This document shows positions 17,055 to 24,579 of a DNA stretch of 37,994 bases, piece by piece. The DNA lies in the NCBI GenBank assembly GCA_031553775.1, contig JAVBLA010000042.1, forward strand, positions 1 through 37,994. Direction: 5' to 3'. The notes under the pieces were generated by a model, which saw only the letters and a program-made list of their open reading frames with translations, had not been told where the DNA came from and did not search any database. The DNA is from JAISFI01 sp031553775. GTDB lineage: Bacteria > Bacteroidota > Bacteroidia > Bacteroidales > Azobacteroidaceae. The position numbers and the translations under genes are program-made. Within the stretch, counting starts at the first letter, position 1; every line of letters starts with the position of its first letter.

Positions 17055-17666
17055 ATGAAAAAGATTGTATTAACAGTAGCAGTAGTTTTAGGTTTAGGTT
17101 TAACACAGGTCAATGCACAGGTTATTTCCGGTGGTATCAAGGCGAATGCCAACATGTCGAATTTTCTGTTGTCCGATATGGGTAGCACTGAAAGCAATAT
17201 GAAAGTCGGAGCCTCTCTGGGTGGGTTCATGAAAATGGAATTCAGCGAGAATTTTGCGCTGCAACCGGAATTGTTGTTCCATTACAAATCTTCGGAAATG
17301 AAATTGGGAAGTAATAAAACCGATTACGAATACTGGGGTGCTGAAATTCCTATCTATGCAGTGGGACAAATGGCAATGGGTAATGGAAAAGGCTTTATTG
17401 GTGTAGGCCCGTATGTAGGCTTTGGAATCGATGCTAAATACAAAACCGGCGACATGGACTTGTATGAAAAAGACAAAGTTACCGACAAAGCTTATCTGAA
17501 CCGCTGGGATTTCGGAGTAGGCGTAATGCTCGGTTACGAATTTAACAATGGCTTCCTGGTCAATGCCGGTTATCAGATGGGATTGATCGATAATCTGGAT
17601 GCAAATAAAGACAATGCAACCATGCGGAACCAAACCATCAGCTTAGGCGTTGGTTATAAATTCTAA
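17055..17666 (+). CDS. Small outer-membrane beta-barrel protein
   Basis: This 203-residue protein has a cleavable signal peptide (MKKIVLTVAVVLGLGLTQVNAQ). An eight-strand-like barrel follows, of alternating amphipathic segments ending in the outer-membrane signature GVGYKF. It fits the PorT/OmpX-like beta-barrel domain common in Bacteroidota. Strand phrases such as FALQPELLFHYKS, GFIGVGPYVGFGIDAKYK and GFLVNAGYQMGLIDNL are visible. It is the first gene behind the three operator sites, so it is probably induced with the RND pump. It could act as a permeability or sensor accessory, but its actual role is unknown. A 12-bp hairpin follows its stop. Confidence 0.8.
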   Translation: MKKIVLTVAVVLGLGLTQVNAQVISGGIKANANMSNFLLSDMGSTESNMKVGASLGGFMKMEFSENFALQPELLFHYKSSEMKLGSNKTDYEYWGAEIPIYAVGQMAMGNGKGFIGVGPYVGFGIDAKYKTGDMDLYEKDKVTDKAYLNRWDFGVGVMLGYEFNNGFLVNAGYQMGLIDNLDANKDNATMRNQTISLGVGYKF

Positions 17667-17682
17667 ACACAGGTTAAAACTG

Positions 17683-17727
17683 TTTATGGAATGCTGCAAA
17701 GCTCATTTTTTTGTGGCATTCCATAAA
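17683..17727. terminator. 12-bp perfect hairpin between the OMP gene and the NifX-like gene
   Basis: TTTATGGAATGC (17683-17694) and GCATTCCATAAA (17716-17727) are perfect inverted repeats around a 21-base loop containing T7. No U-tract follows the second arm, so this is probably a partial terminator, processing site or mRNA stabiliser rather than a full stop. It could set the ratio of OMP to pump. Confidence 0.5.
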
Positions 17728-17786
17728 ACATCCTGACCAAACTTACGTTTAATTCTATAGAGTATTCACAATAAATAAGAAGCAAC

Positions 17787-18089
17787 ATGAAGAAGATTAT
17801 TGCCATTCCGACACAAAAAGGGAAACTCAGCAAGGGAATTTCAAACAATACCCTGTTCAATATCTTCGAAATGGAAGACGGAAAAGTGGTGAGATTCGAA
17901 CAGGAAAAACCGGATCATGTCAACTCCAATTATGCTTCCTTGTGGATGTCCTGGAAAAGAATAACCGAACTTTATATCGATGAAATTGCCGACGACCTGA
18001 AAGAAATGCTGGTACGCCTGGGAATCATCGTCAAACAAAAGGACGAACTATCGGACAACGACTTTTTCAACCGTTTTGTTTTTGATTAA
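17787..18089 (+). CDS. Small NifX/NifB-like (dinitrogenase FeMo-cofactor domain) protein
   Basis: This 100-residue cytoplasmic protein begins IIAIPTQKGKLSKGISNNTLFNIFEMEDGKVV. That follows the strand-turn-strand pattern of the NifX/NifB-C/MTH1175 fold (usually 'IAVPT..G.LS.HFGHC..F.IFEVEDGKI'). A helix and strand follow (IADDLKEMLVRLGIIVKQ) where the family has its G-rich 'A.EVLKAAGIKVY' block. The His-Phe-Gly-His and Gly-rich motifs used for cluster binding are missing, and the protein is short, so metal-cluster binding is doubtful. It lies between the OMP gene and the TolC-like gene in the TetR-controlled operon. The family call is tentative; the function is unknown. Confidence 0.5.
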   Translation: MKKIIAIPTQKGKLSKGISNNTLFNIFEMEDGKVVRFEQEKPDHVNSNYASLWMSWKRITELYIDEIADDLKEMLVRLGIIVKQKDELSDNDFFNRFVFD

Positions 18090-18139
18090 ACAATTAATTC
18101 CGATGCAGCAAACCGGCTGCAAATAATCACTAAAAAGAA

Positions 18140-19495
18140 ATGAAAAAAACTATTTTGACGGCAGCATTTATGCTGTCAGGGATTTCTATACTCTTTTCCC
18201 AAACCGAAAATACCGTCCAATTATCATTACATGATTGCGTTCAGACAGCGGTAGAAAAGAATATCAATGTCGTAAAAGCCCGGATCGATAAAGAAAAAAG
18301 TGCATATAAAGTGGCTGAAACCCGCTCCTCATTACTTCCACAAGTAAATATCGGAGGAAGTTTTCTGGATAATATTAAGCTGCAAACCACCATTCTTCCC
18401 GGTGAGTTAATCGGGCAACCGGGAACCACCCTTCCCGTACAAATGGGCGTGCAATACAATACGAGTGCTGCCCTCAGTGTAAACCAGGTACTATACAATC
18501 AAACAGCATTGACGGCATTGAAACTTTCCAAAAAAGCCGATGACCTGAATAAACTGGGAGTGGAAAAAGCCAGTGAAGAATTAGCCAAAGAAGTGGCAAA
18601 ATTGTATTTTCTGACTCTCACTGCTTCCGAACAAAAATCGCTGATCGAAGAAAATATTGTCCGTACCAGGAAGATGACGCATATCACAAAAACATTAGTG
18701 GACAATGGTATGGGGAAAAAAGTAGACTACGACCGGATCTGTGTTACACTGGAAAATCTTTCTACCCAGTTGAGCAATACCGAAGCGCTCTACGAACAGC
18801 AATTGAATATGATCAAATACATGCTGGAAATACCGCTCTATCAAACAATTGTACTGACAGATACGGCTGCGATGCCTTTGCTGTGGTCCAGTCCGGTTCT
18901 TATCTCTGACTTCTCTGCACATACGGATATACAAATGCTGGAATCTCAGAAAGAAATCTCCAGGCTGAACGAAAAATTGGTCAATAATGGCTACCTGCCT
19001 TCACTTTCTTTTACCGGCCAATATGCTTATAGCGGTATGAGGAATGAATTCAGTAATTACTTCAACAGCAATCCGGAAAATAAATGGTTCAACTCTTCTT
19101 ATATAGGGATCAACCTGTCTATACCGATTTTCGACGGACTGGAAAAGCGTTCCAAATCAAGACAGGCAAAACTGGAATACAAGAAAAATAGCTTAGTGCT
19201 GGACAACACCAAAGAACGTTTCTCTGTAGAATACAAAAATGCAATGAACCAGTACTACAACAATAAAAATAATGTGCAACGGCAGAAACAAAATATCGAC
19301 CTGGCAGAAAAAGTATACAACGAAACTGCCTCTAAGTACCGGGAAGGCTTGTCTTCTATGAGCGACCTGATCCAGGATGAAATCGGACTGAACAATGCCC
19401 AGGTAAACTACCTGAATGCGCTTTACAATTTCAAGGAAGCAGAACTGCAAATCATGTCGCTCAACGGAGAAATCAAAAAATTAATTGATAATTGA
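18140..19495 (+). CDS. TolC-like outer-membrane channel of the TetR-controlled RND system
   Basis: This 451-residue outer-membrane efflux protein has a signal peptide (MKKTILTAAFMLSGISILFSQ) and two OEP repeats. The first begins LSLHDCVQTAVEKNINVVKA and the second has the typical IGINLSIPIFDGLEKRSKSRQAK block. Long helices rich in Gln, Asn and Lys form the periplasmic barrel. It would provide the exit duct for the fusion protein and RND pump encoded next. It belongs to the TolC branch found beside HAE-type pumps, unlike the CzcC-type protein at 8351. Its stop codon is inside a copy of the 7-bp repeat. Confidence 0.9.
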   Translation: MKKTILTAAFMLSGISILFSQTENTVQLSLHDCVQTAVEKNINVVKARIDKEKSAYKVAETRSSLLPQVNIGGSFLDNIKLQTTILPGELIGQPGTTLPVQMGVQYNTSAALSVNQVLYNQTALTALKLSKKADDLNKLGVEKASEELAKEVAKLYFLTLTASEQKSLIEENIVRTRKMTHITKTLVDNGMGKKVDYDRICVTLENLSTQLSNTEALYEQQLNMIKYMLEIPLYQTIVLTDTAAMPLLWSSPVLISDFSAHTDIQMLESQKEISRLNEKLVNNGYLPSLSFTGQYAYSGMRNEFSNYFNSNPENKWFNSSYIGINLSIPIFDGLEKRSKSRQAKLEYKKNSLVLDNTKERFSVEYKNAMNQYYNNKNNVQRQKQNIDLAEKVYNETASKYREGLSSMSDLIQDEIGLNNAQVNYLNALYNFKEAELQIMSLNGEIKKLIDN

Positions 19496-19576
19496 AAATT
19501 AAAAATTGACAATTATTAATACCCCTTATATCCACTTTTTTCATTTTCAATTTTCAATCTTCAATTTTCAATTTTT
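19484..19576. repeat. Inverted pair of 7-bp repeat arrays between the TolC and MFP genes
   Basis: The left part (about 19484-19519) reads AATTGAAAATTAAAAATTG and the right part (about 19543-19576) reads ATTTTCAATTTTCAATC and so on. They are imperfect complements and could fold into a long AT-rich hairpin in the mRNA. The left part contains the stop codon of the TolC-like gene. Confidence 0.6.
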
Positions 19577-19581
19577 AAAGC

Positions 19582-20637
19582 ATGAAAAAGATAGTAACAA
19601 TCATCGTCTCGCTTGTATTAATCGGTGCCATCGGATGGACTCTGGCAAGCAATAAAAGTGAAATCGACAGCCGGAAAGAAGTAAAAACGGTTCTGCAGGA
19701 AATAGCAGTGACCGCTGTTCCGGCAAGTATGAAGGAAACGACCGGGAACCTGGAACTGGTAGGAACTGCCGAAGCAAACCGGGAAGTAACAATTGCGTCC
19801 GAAGCTTCCGGAAAAATTACGCAAATCAACTTCAAATTAGGAGATTACGTAGGAAAAGGCACCATTTTAGCCAAAGTAGACGATACATACAAACGTCTGT
19901 CCTTCGAAAACGCGCAGATCAATTACAATAAATATAAAGAAGATTACGATCGTTATCAGATATTGATCAAAGAAGATGCCGTTTCTGAAACCCAGTTACG
20001 GGATATGAGGGTGGCTTGTGAAAATGCATCCATCCAACTGGAAAATGCAAAAAAACAATTAGACGATACCCGTATTGTAGCACCGTTCGATGGATATATA
20101 ACTTCTAAAAACACGGAACTGGGTGCATTTGTCAACCCGGGTAGCGCAATTGCCGGAATCGCAGATATTGCGCAATTGAAAATCAGCCTGGCAGTTTCCG
20201 AAAGCAATGTATATGAATTACATCCAGGACAAGGAGTAAATGTAAAGACCAATGTATATCCGGATATAACTTATCAGGGAACCATCAGTCACATCAGCCC
20301 CAAAGGTGACAATGCCCACCAATATCCTGTAGAAATTATGATCGCCAACAATAAAAATTACTTATTGAAAGCCGGCACTTATGTAAATGTAACCGTAGAT
20401 ATGGGCAAAAGCAAACCTACCCTGATGATTCCCCGCGATGCCATCGTCAGCAGTGTAAAAGATCCATCTGTTTACCTGGTAAACGGAAAAAATGCCCAAT
20501 TAGTTAAAATAGGTACAGGCCGCGACTATCAATCGGATATAGAAGTCCTTTCCGGTCTCAAAGAAGGCGATCTCGTAATCACCAACGGCCAGATCAACTT
20601 AATGGACGGTTCTTTAATTTCAATAATTGAAAATTGA
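19582..20637 (+). CDS. RND periplasmic adaptor (membrane-fusion protein)
   Basis: This 351-residue protein has an N-terminal membrane anchor or signal (IVTIIVSLVLIGAIGWTLAS) and no lipobox. Blocks in order are the first lipoyl half (EASGKITQINFKLGDYVGKGTILAKVD), a short alpha-hairpin (about residues 105-150), the second lipoyl half (RIVAPFDGYITSKNTELGAFVNPG), a beta-barrel (LAVSESNVYELHPGQGVNV) and a membrane-proximal domain ending GLKEGDLVITNGQINLMDGS. It couples the HAE-type pump to the TolC-like channel. The short hairpin is typical of the Bacteroidota MexA/AcrA-like adaptors. The last codons (IIEN-stop) lie in a 7-bp repeat copy, after which an antisense S23 gene separates it from its pump. 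Confidence 0.9.
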   Translation: MKKIVTIIVSLVLIGAIGWTLASNKSEIDSRKEVKTVLQEIAVTAVPASMKETTGNLELVGTAEANREVTIASEASGKITQINFKLGDYVGKGTILAKVDDTYKRLSFENAQINYNKYKEDYDRYQILIKEDAVSETQLRDMRVACENASIQLENAKKQLDDTRIVAPFDGYITSKNTELGAFVNPGSAIAGIADIAQLKISLAVSESNVYELHPGQGVNVKTNVYPDITYQGTISHISPKGDNAHQYPVEIMIANNKNYLLKAGTYVNVTVDMGKSKPTLMIPRDAIVSSVKDPSVYLVNGKNAQLVKIGTGRDYQSDIEVLSGLKEGDLVITNGQINLMDGSLISIIEN

Positions 20638-20648
20638 AAATTGAGAAT
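20623..20648. repeat. 7-bp repeat array (AATTGAA)n at the end of the MFP gene
   Basis: About three units of the AATTGAA type span the stop codon of the adaptor gene and form the left border of the S23 insert. The right border at 21128 carries the complementary orientation. Confidence 0.65.
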
Positions 20649-20654
20649 CGACAA

Positions 20655-20722
20655 CAAACCGAATGCCATCAAGCTTGCTTGCATGGCTGAGGTGCGAAGG
20701 AGATCAAGACCGCGAAGCGGGA
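20655..20722. other. GC-rich non-coding tail of the S23 insert
   Basis: This stretch is unlike the AT-rich repeats on either side. It has palindromes CAAGCTTG and CCGC-GAA-GCGG (20710-20720). The latter lies five bases beyond the S23 stop on that gene's strand and may act as its 3' hairpin. No protein is encoded here. Confidence 0.4.
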
Positions 20723-20724
20723 AA

Positions 20725-21075
20725 TTAGGTTGTCTTTTTCAGTGTTTTGAGAATACTTGCAAGTAGTCGTATTAATTCACAACATCCTGCATGTATAGGA
20801 ACAAATTCTTTTTCAGATAGAAGATTGCTGTCTTTCAAGAGACACAGCCAATAAGCAGTTTCATTTGCTTCTTTAAGAGCTATATTCAATTTATTGGCAA
20901 AATCGGCCTTGGATTGTGCATGTTCTCCTTCTCTGACAAGAGCTCCAATTGCAGTACCACTGCGCAGCAATTGCTTAGATAAGATAAATTCTCTTTTCTG
21001 CTCTGATAAAAATTGATATAACCGTACAATTTTCAAAGCAAAATCATAAGATTTCGGCAGTAAAATAGTGTCCAT
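20725..21075 (-). CDS. Four-helix-bundle protein (S23/IVP family), antisense in the pump operon
   Basis: This 116-residue all-helical protein has family phrases KSYDFALKIVRLYQFL, LSKQLLRSGTAIGALVREG, ADFANKLNIALKEANETAYWL and ELIRLLASILKTLKK. They match the four-helix-bundle family first named for proteins encoded in intervening sequences of 23S rRNA genes. Members are widespread as single genes in Bacteroidota, near retroelements or in odd intergenic places; their function is unclear. This copy lies on the opposite strand between the adaptor and the pump of one operon. It has its own -7 box and 7-bp repeats on both sides, which suggests insertion into the operon. Confidence 0.88.
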   Translation of the reverse strand: MDTILLPKSYDFALKIVRLYQFLSEQKREFILSKQLLRSGTAIGALVREGEHAQSKADFANKLNIALKEANETAYWLCLLKDSNLLSEKEFVPIHAGCCELIRLLASILKTLKKTT

Positions 21076-21095
21076 AGTAGTAAAGTTTTAGAAAA

Positions 21096-21103
21096 CAAAA
21101 ATA
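21096..21103 (-). promoter_or_regulatory. -7 box of the S23 gene
   Basis: TATTTTTG on the minus strand matches TAnnTTTG, 20 bases before the ATG. No clear -33 element. Its transcript would run antisense to the end of the adaptor gene. Confidence 0.4.
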
Positions 21104-21127
21104 AACAAATTTCCAATCCACCCCTCT

Positions 21128-21165
21128 ATTTTAATTTTCAATTTTCAATTTTTAATTTTCAATTA
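21128..21165. repeat. 7-bp repeat array (TTTTCAA)n in front of the RND pump gene
   Basis: Several near-perfect TTTTCAA units end two bases before the pump start codon and form the right border of the S23 insert. They are complementary to the array at 20623. Confidence 0.65.
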
Positions 21166-21167
21166 AT

Positions 21168-24100
21168 ATGAGTATAGTAGAAACCTCCATCAAACGCCCC
21201 CTCCTGATCATCGTAATCTTCACGGTGCTGACCCTTGGCGGAGTGGTGTGTTACAATATGCTGAGTTTGAATTTACTACCCAAATTCGAATTGCCCATGA
21301 TCACGGTTGCCACGGTTTATCCGGGTGCCGGTGCCTCGGAAGTGGAAACCTCCGTAACCAAAAAAATAGAAGACGCGCTTTCCACTTTGGAAAACTTAAA
21401 AAAAATCAGCTCTACTTCCCAGGAAGGTGTTTCCATTGTGGCCATTGAACTGAATGAAGGAGCCAATCCAAACCAGGCAGTACAAGATGCACAACGGAAG
21501 ATCAATGCCATCAAATCCGATTTGCCGTCGGAAATTCTGGAACCTTCCATCGATAAGATTTCTATCGACGAGATGCCGATCATGAATATTGCGGCATCTT
21601 CTTCCCTCCCTCCCACCGAATTCTACAAACTGGTGGAAGACCGTATCCAACCACGATTGGCCAAACTTCCCGGAGTAGGATCGGTAAACATGGTAGGAGG
21701 TAACGAACGGGAGATCAAAGTCAATATTGACGCTTCCAAATTAAAAGCCTACAATTTATCTGTATTGCAGGTATTACAAGCCGTTCAATCGGCCAACATG
21801 GAGATTCCTGCAGGAAATGTGGAAAACAGTGAAGCGGTTTATTCTGTTCGGTTAGCGGCTAAATTTGCAAGTTTGAACGAATTACGGAATACAGTCATCA
21901 CCATCTCCCCTTCCCGCGGAAAAGTAAAAATAATGGATGTGGCGGAAATCGAAGACGGGATCGCAGAACAAAAACTGATCAACAGGATCGACGGAAGGGA
22001 TGCCATAGGCCTCTCTATACAGAAACAAAGTGATGCCAATGCGGTTAATGTGGCCGACCTGGCCAAAGCCGAATTATTGTCCATTGAAAAAGAATATGCC
22101 GGAAATAACGTTAAATTCGATATTGCCACGGATAACTCTATTTATACCAAAGCCTCGGCTAACGCGGTTGTCGTCGACTTGTTCCTGGCCATTATCATTG
22201 TGGCGATCGTTTGCTTTGTTTTCCTGCACAATATGCGTAGTGCCATGATTATCATGATTGCAGTACCGCTTTCCATCGTACCGGCTTTCATCGCTATGTA
22301 CGCGATGGGATATTCCCTGAACATGATGTCGTTAATGGCGTTATCGCTGGTAGTGGGAATTCTGGTGGACGACTCGATCGTAGTGATCGAAAATATGTTC
22401 CGTCACATGGAAAAAGGAAAAGACAAACGACAGGCAGCAATTGATGGTTGTAAGCAGATCATGTTCACCGTCATGGCCGTAACGTTGGTTATCGTAGTTG
22501 TATTCCTTCCCCTGGCCATTACCGGAGGATTGATCGGAAATATCCTGAAAGAATTCGCCATTCCTATTATTGTTGCTACCCTTTGCAGCTTGCTGGTCTC
22601 TTTTACTTTTACACCTATGCTGATGGCCCGTTTCGGAAAATTATCCGATGATACCCGTCCTACTTTATCAGGAAGATTCTCCCGCTTTGTGGAACGCACT
22701 TACGAATCTTTGAAAAACTGGTACGCCAACATCCTTTCCATCGGTTTGAAACATAAAGTAACGGTCCTGCTTTGCACATTGGCATTACTGATTGGTTCAT
22801 TCATGCTATTTCCCGCAGGATTGATCGGATTCGCTTTTGTACCGACCACCGACCAGGGAGAATTCGTGGTAACACTGGATATGAATCCACAGGTAACGAC
22901 TTACCAGAATAACCTGATCACCATGCAGGCAGAACAAATGATCCGGAACAAACCGGAAGTAGAAAGAGTATATACCAATATCGGATCTTCCGGATCCATG
23001 ATCGGAAATACTTCAAAAAACAATATCACCTCCATTTCCGTGAAAATGATCGATAAAAAGAAACGGAGTATCGATGTCAATACCTTTGCCCAACAGGTCA
23101 AAGAAGAGATCATGCAGATCCCGGGCGTCCGCGCGCGAGCCTCCGTATCTTCCCTGGGAGGTGGCAGTGGAAGCGAACCGATCCAGTTTATCGTTCAGGG
23201 AACCGACTTCGAGCAGGTACAAAGCACGGCTGCCATGGTATTGGATGTGATCCGCCATACCCCGGGAACTACCGACGCCAAATATTCCATCGACGATCCG
23301 CGCCAGGAAGTACAAGTCAAACTCGACCGCGAAAAAATGGCCGAACTCGGTTTATCCGTATCCGATGTAGGTTCCACCCTGCGCGTAGCATTGAACGGGA
23401 ACGACGATTCCAAATACAGGGACGGAAATTACGAATATGATATCCGGATCGGCATCGACGGATTCGACCGTACCCATCCGGAAGACGTATCGAAATTATC
23501 GTTCATGAATAAAAAAGGAGAAATCATCGAATTGAATCAAATTGCCGATGTTAAATACGGATTAGGACCGTCTACACTGGAACGTACCGACCGGATCTCC
23601 TCTATCACCGTTAAATCGAATGTAGTGGGAAGACCTTCCGGAACAGTAGGCTCCGAAATCACCTCTGCCTTTGAAGGTAAAATTCCCGCCGGAGTGGAAG
23701 TAAAACCGGGAGGTAGTATGGAGCAACAAGCCAATGCGTTCGGAAGCCTGGCATTCGCATTCATAGCCGCTATCGTAATGATTTACCTGATCATGGTTGC
23801 TTTGTACGATTCCCTGCTGGACCCGGTAGTAGTCCTGTTTTCGATCCCCTTGTCAATGGTCGGAGCATTCCTGGCGCTGGCATTGACCATGAACGACCTG
23901 AACATATTCAGTATCATCGGTTTGATCGTACTGATCGGATTAGTTGCCAAAAATGCCATCCTCCTGGTCGATTTCACCAATCACATGAAAAGAGATAAAA
24001 ATATGGATACTTTCACCGCCCTGATCGAAGCCGGGAAAGAACGCTTGCGCCCCATCCTGATGACCACCTTCGCTATGATATTCGGTATGCTTCCCATCGC

Positions 24101-24329
24101 TTTGGCTTCCGGAGACGGTGCCGAAATGAAAAACGGAATGGCTTGGGTTATCATCGGCGGATTAGCCAGCTCCATGATCCTGACGCTGATCGTAGTACCC
24201 GTTGTATATTACATTTTTGACAGGATGACAGCCCGGTTCAGACATTACAGAGGCAACCGCACTATCAGGCACCTGAAAGAAAAACTGATGGATGAAGACG
24301 ATCTGGCAGCTATTCAAACAATTATATAA
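21168..24329 (+). CDS. HAE-type RND efflux pump (AcrB/MexB-like)
   Basis: This 1053-residue proton-driven inner-membrane pump belongs to the hydrophobe/amphiphile RND branch. It has TM1 near residues 11-30, two large periplasmic loops and twelve membrane segments. The TM4 proton-relay pair is D401-D402 in GILVDDSIVVIEN, the classical drug-pump signature and clearly different from the DFG...E motif of the metal pump at 10755. FVPTTDQGEFVV starts the second half, and GLIVLIGLVAKNAILLVDF is the TM10 Lys signature. It exports drugs, detergents or other amphiphiles; the substrate cannot be read from sequence. It belongs to the TetR locus, although the antisense S23 gene separates it from its adaptor by 530 bases. 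Confidence 0.92.
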   Translation: MSIVETSIKRPLLIIVIFTVLTLGGVVCYNMLSLNLLPKFELPMITVATVYPGAGASEVETSVTKKIEDALSTLENLKKISSTSQEGVSIVAIELNEGANPNQAVQDAQRKINAIKSDLPSEILEPSIDKISIDEMPIMNIAASSSLPPTEFYKLVEDRIQPRLAKLPGVGSVNMVGGNEREIKVNIDASKLKAYNLSVLQVLQAVQSANMEIPAGNVENSEAVYSVRLAAKFASLNELRNTVITISPSRGKVKIMDVAEIEDGIAEQKLINRIDGRDAIGLSIQKQSDANAVNVADLAKAELLSIEKEYAGNNVKFDIATDNSIYTKASANAVVVDLFLAIIIVAIVCFVFLHNMRSAMIIMIAVPLSIVPAFIAMYAMGYSLNMMSLMALSLVVGILVDDSIVVIENMFRHMEKGKDKRQAAIDGCKQIMFTVMAVTLVIVVVFLPLAITGGLIGNILKEFAIPIIVATLCSLLVSFTFTPMLMARFGKLSDDTRPTLSGRFSRFVERTYESLKNWYANILSIGLKHKVTVLLCTLALLIGSFMLFPAGLIGFAFVPTTDQGEFVVTLDMNPQVTTYQNNLITMQAEQMIRNKPEVERVYTNIGSSGSMIGNTSKNNITSISVKMIDKKKRSIDVNTFAQQVKEEIMQIPGVRARASVSSLGGGSGSEPIQFIVQGTDFEQVQSTAAMVLDVIRHTPGTTDAKYSIDDPRQEVQVKLDREKMAELGLSVSDVGSTLRVALNGNDDSKYRDGNYEYDIRIGIDGFDRTHPEDVSKLSFMNKKGEIIELNQIADVKYGLGPSTLERTDRISSITVKSNVVGRPSGTVGSEITSAFEGKIPAGVEVKPGGSMEQQANAFGSLAFAFIAAIVMIYLIMVALYDSLLDPVVVLFSIPLSMVGAFLALALTMNDLNIFSIIGLIVLIGLVAKNAILLVDFTNHMKRDKNMDTFTALIEAGKERLRPILMTTFAMIFGMLPIALASGDGAEMKNGMAWVIIGGLASSMILTLIVVPVVYYIFDRMTARFRHYRGNRTIRHLKEKLMDEDDLAAIQTII

Positions 24330-24335
24330 ATATTT

Positions 24336-24375
24336 CAAAGGTACGAAGCTGTTAAAATCATTCTTCGTACCTTTG
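24336..24375. terminator. 13-bp perfect hairpin after the RND pump gene
   Basis: CAAAGGTACGAAG (24336-24348) and CTTCGTACCTTTG (24363-24375) pair perfectly over a 14-base loop, seven bases after the pump stop. No T-run follows. It most likely marks or protects the 3' end of the efflux transcript. Confidence 0.6.
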
Positions 24376-24437
24376 CATCAACCACATTACAAATTATGAC
24401 TATTTACAAGTTTCCCCTAAGGTAATGCTTAAAATCA

Positions 24438-24513
24438 CGTCATTACGAGCAATAGCGAAGTAAACTCTCGCGATTGGCAGGAAATTGCTTCAGGCTTTGC
24501 CTTCGCAATGACG
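24438..24513. repeat. MITE-like palindromic element with CGTCATTRCGA ends
   Basis: This 76-bp element begins CGTCATTACGAGC and ends CTTCGCAATGACG, so its ends are inverted repeats (CGTCATTGCGA type). Internal segments contain AGCGAAG and TTGCTTC pairs. Very similar 'GTCATTGCGA..GAAGCAAT' palindromes are known as widespread small non-autonomous repeats in bacteria. The other bases between the pump hairpin and the next gene show nothing else. Confidence 0.55.
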
Positions 24514-24579
24514 ATCAAGATCGACTTTTAACATCCTCACAGGTAAACTTATAGAAAATCATTTTACAAATCATCCCAA

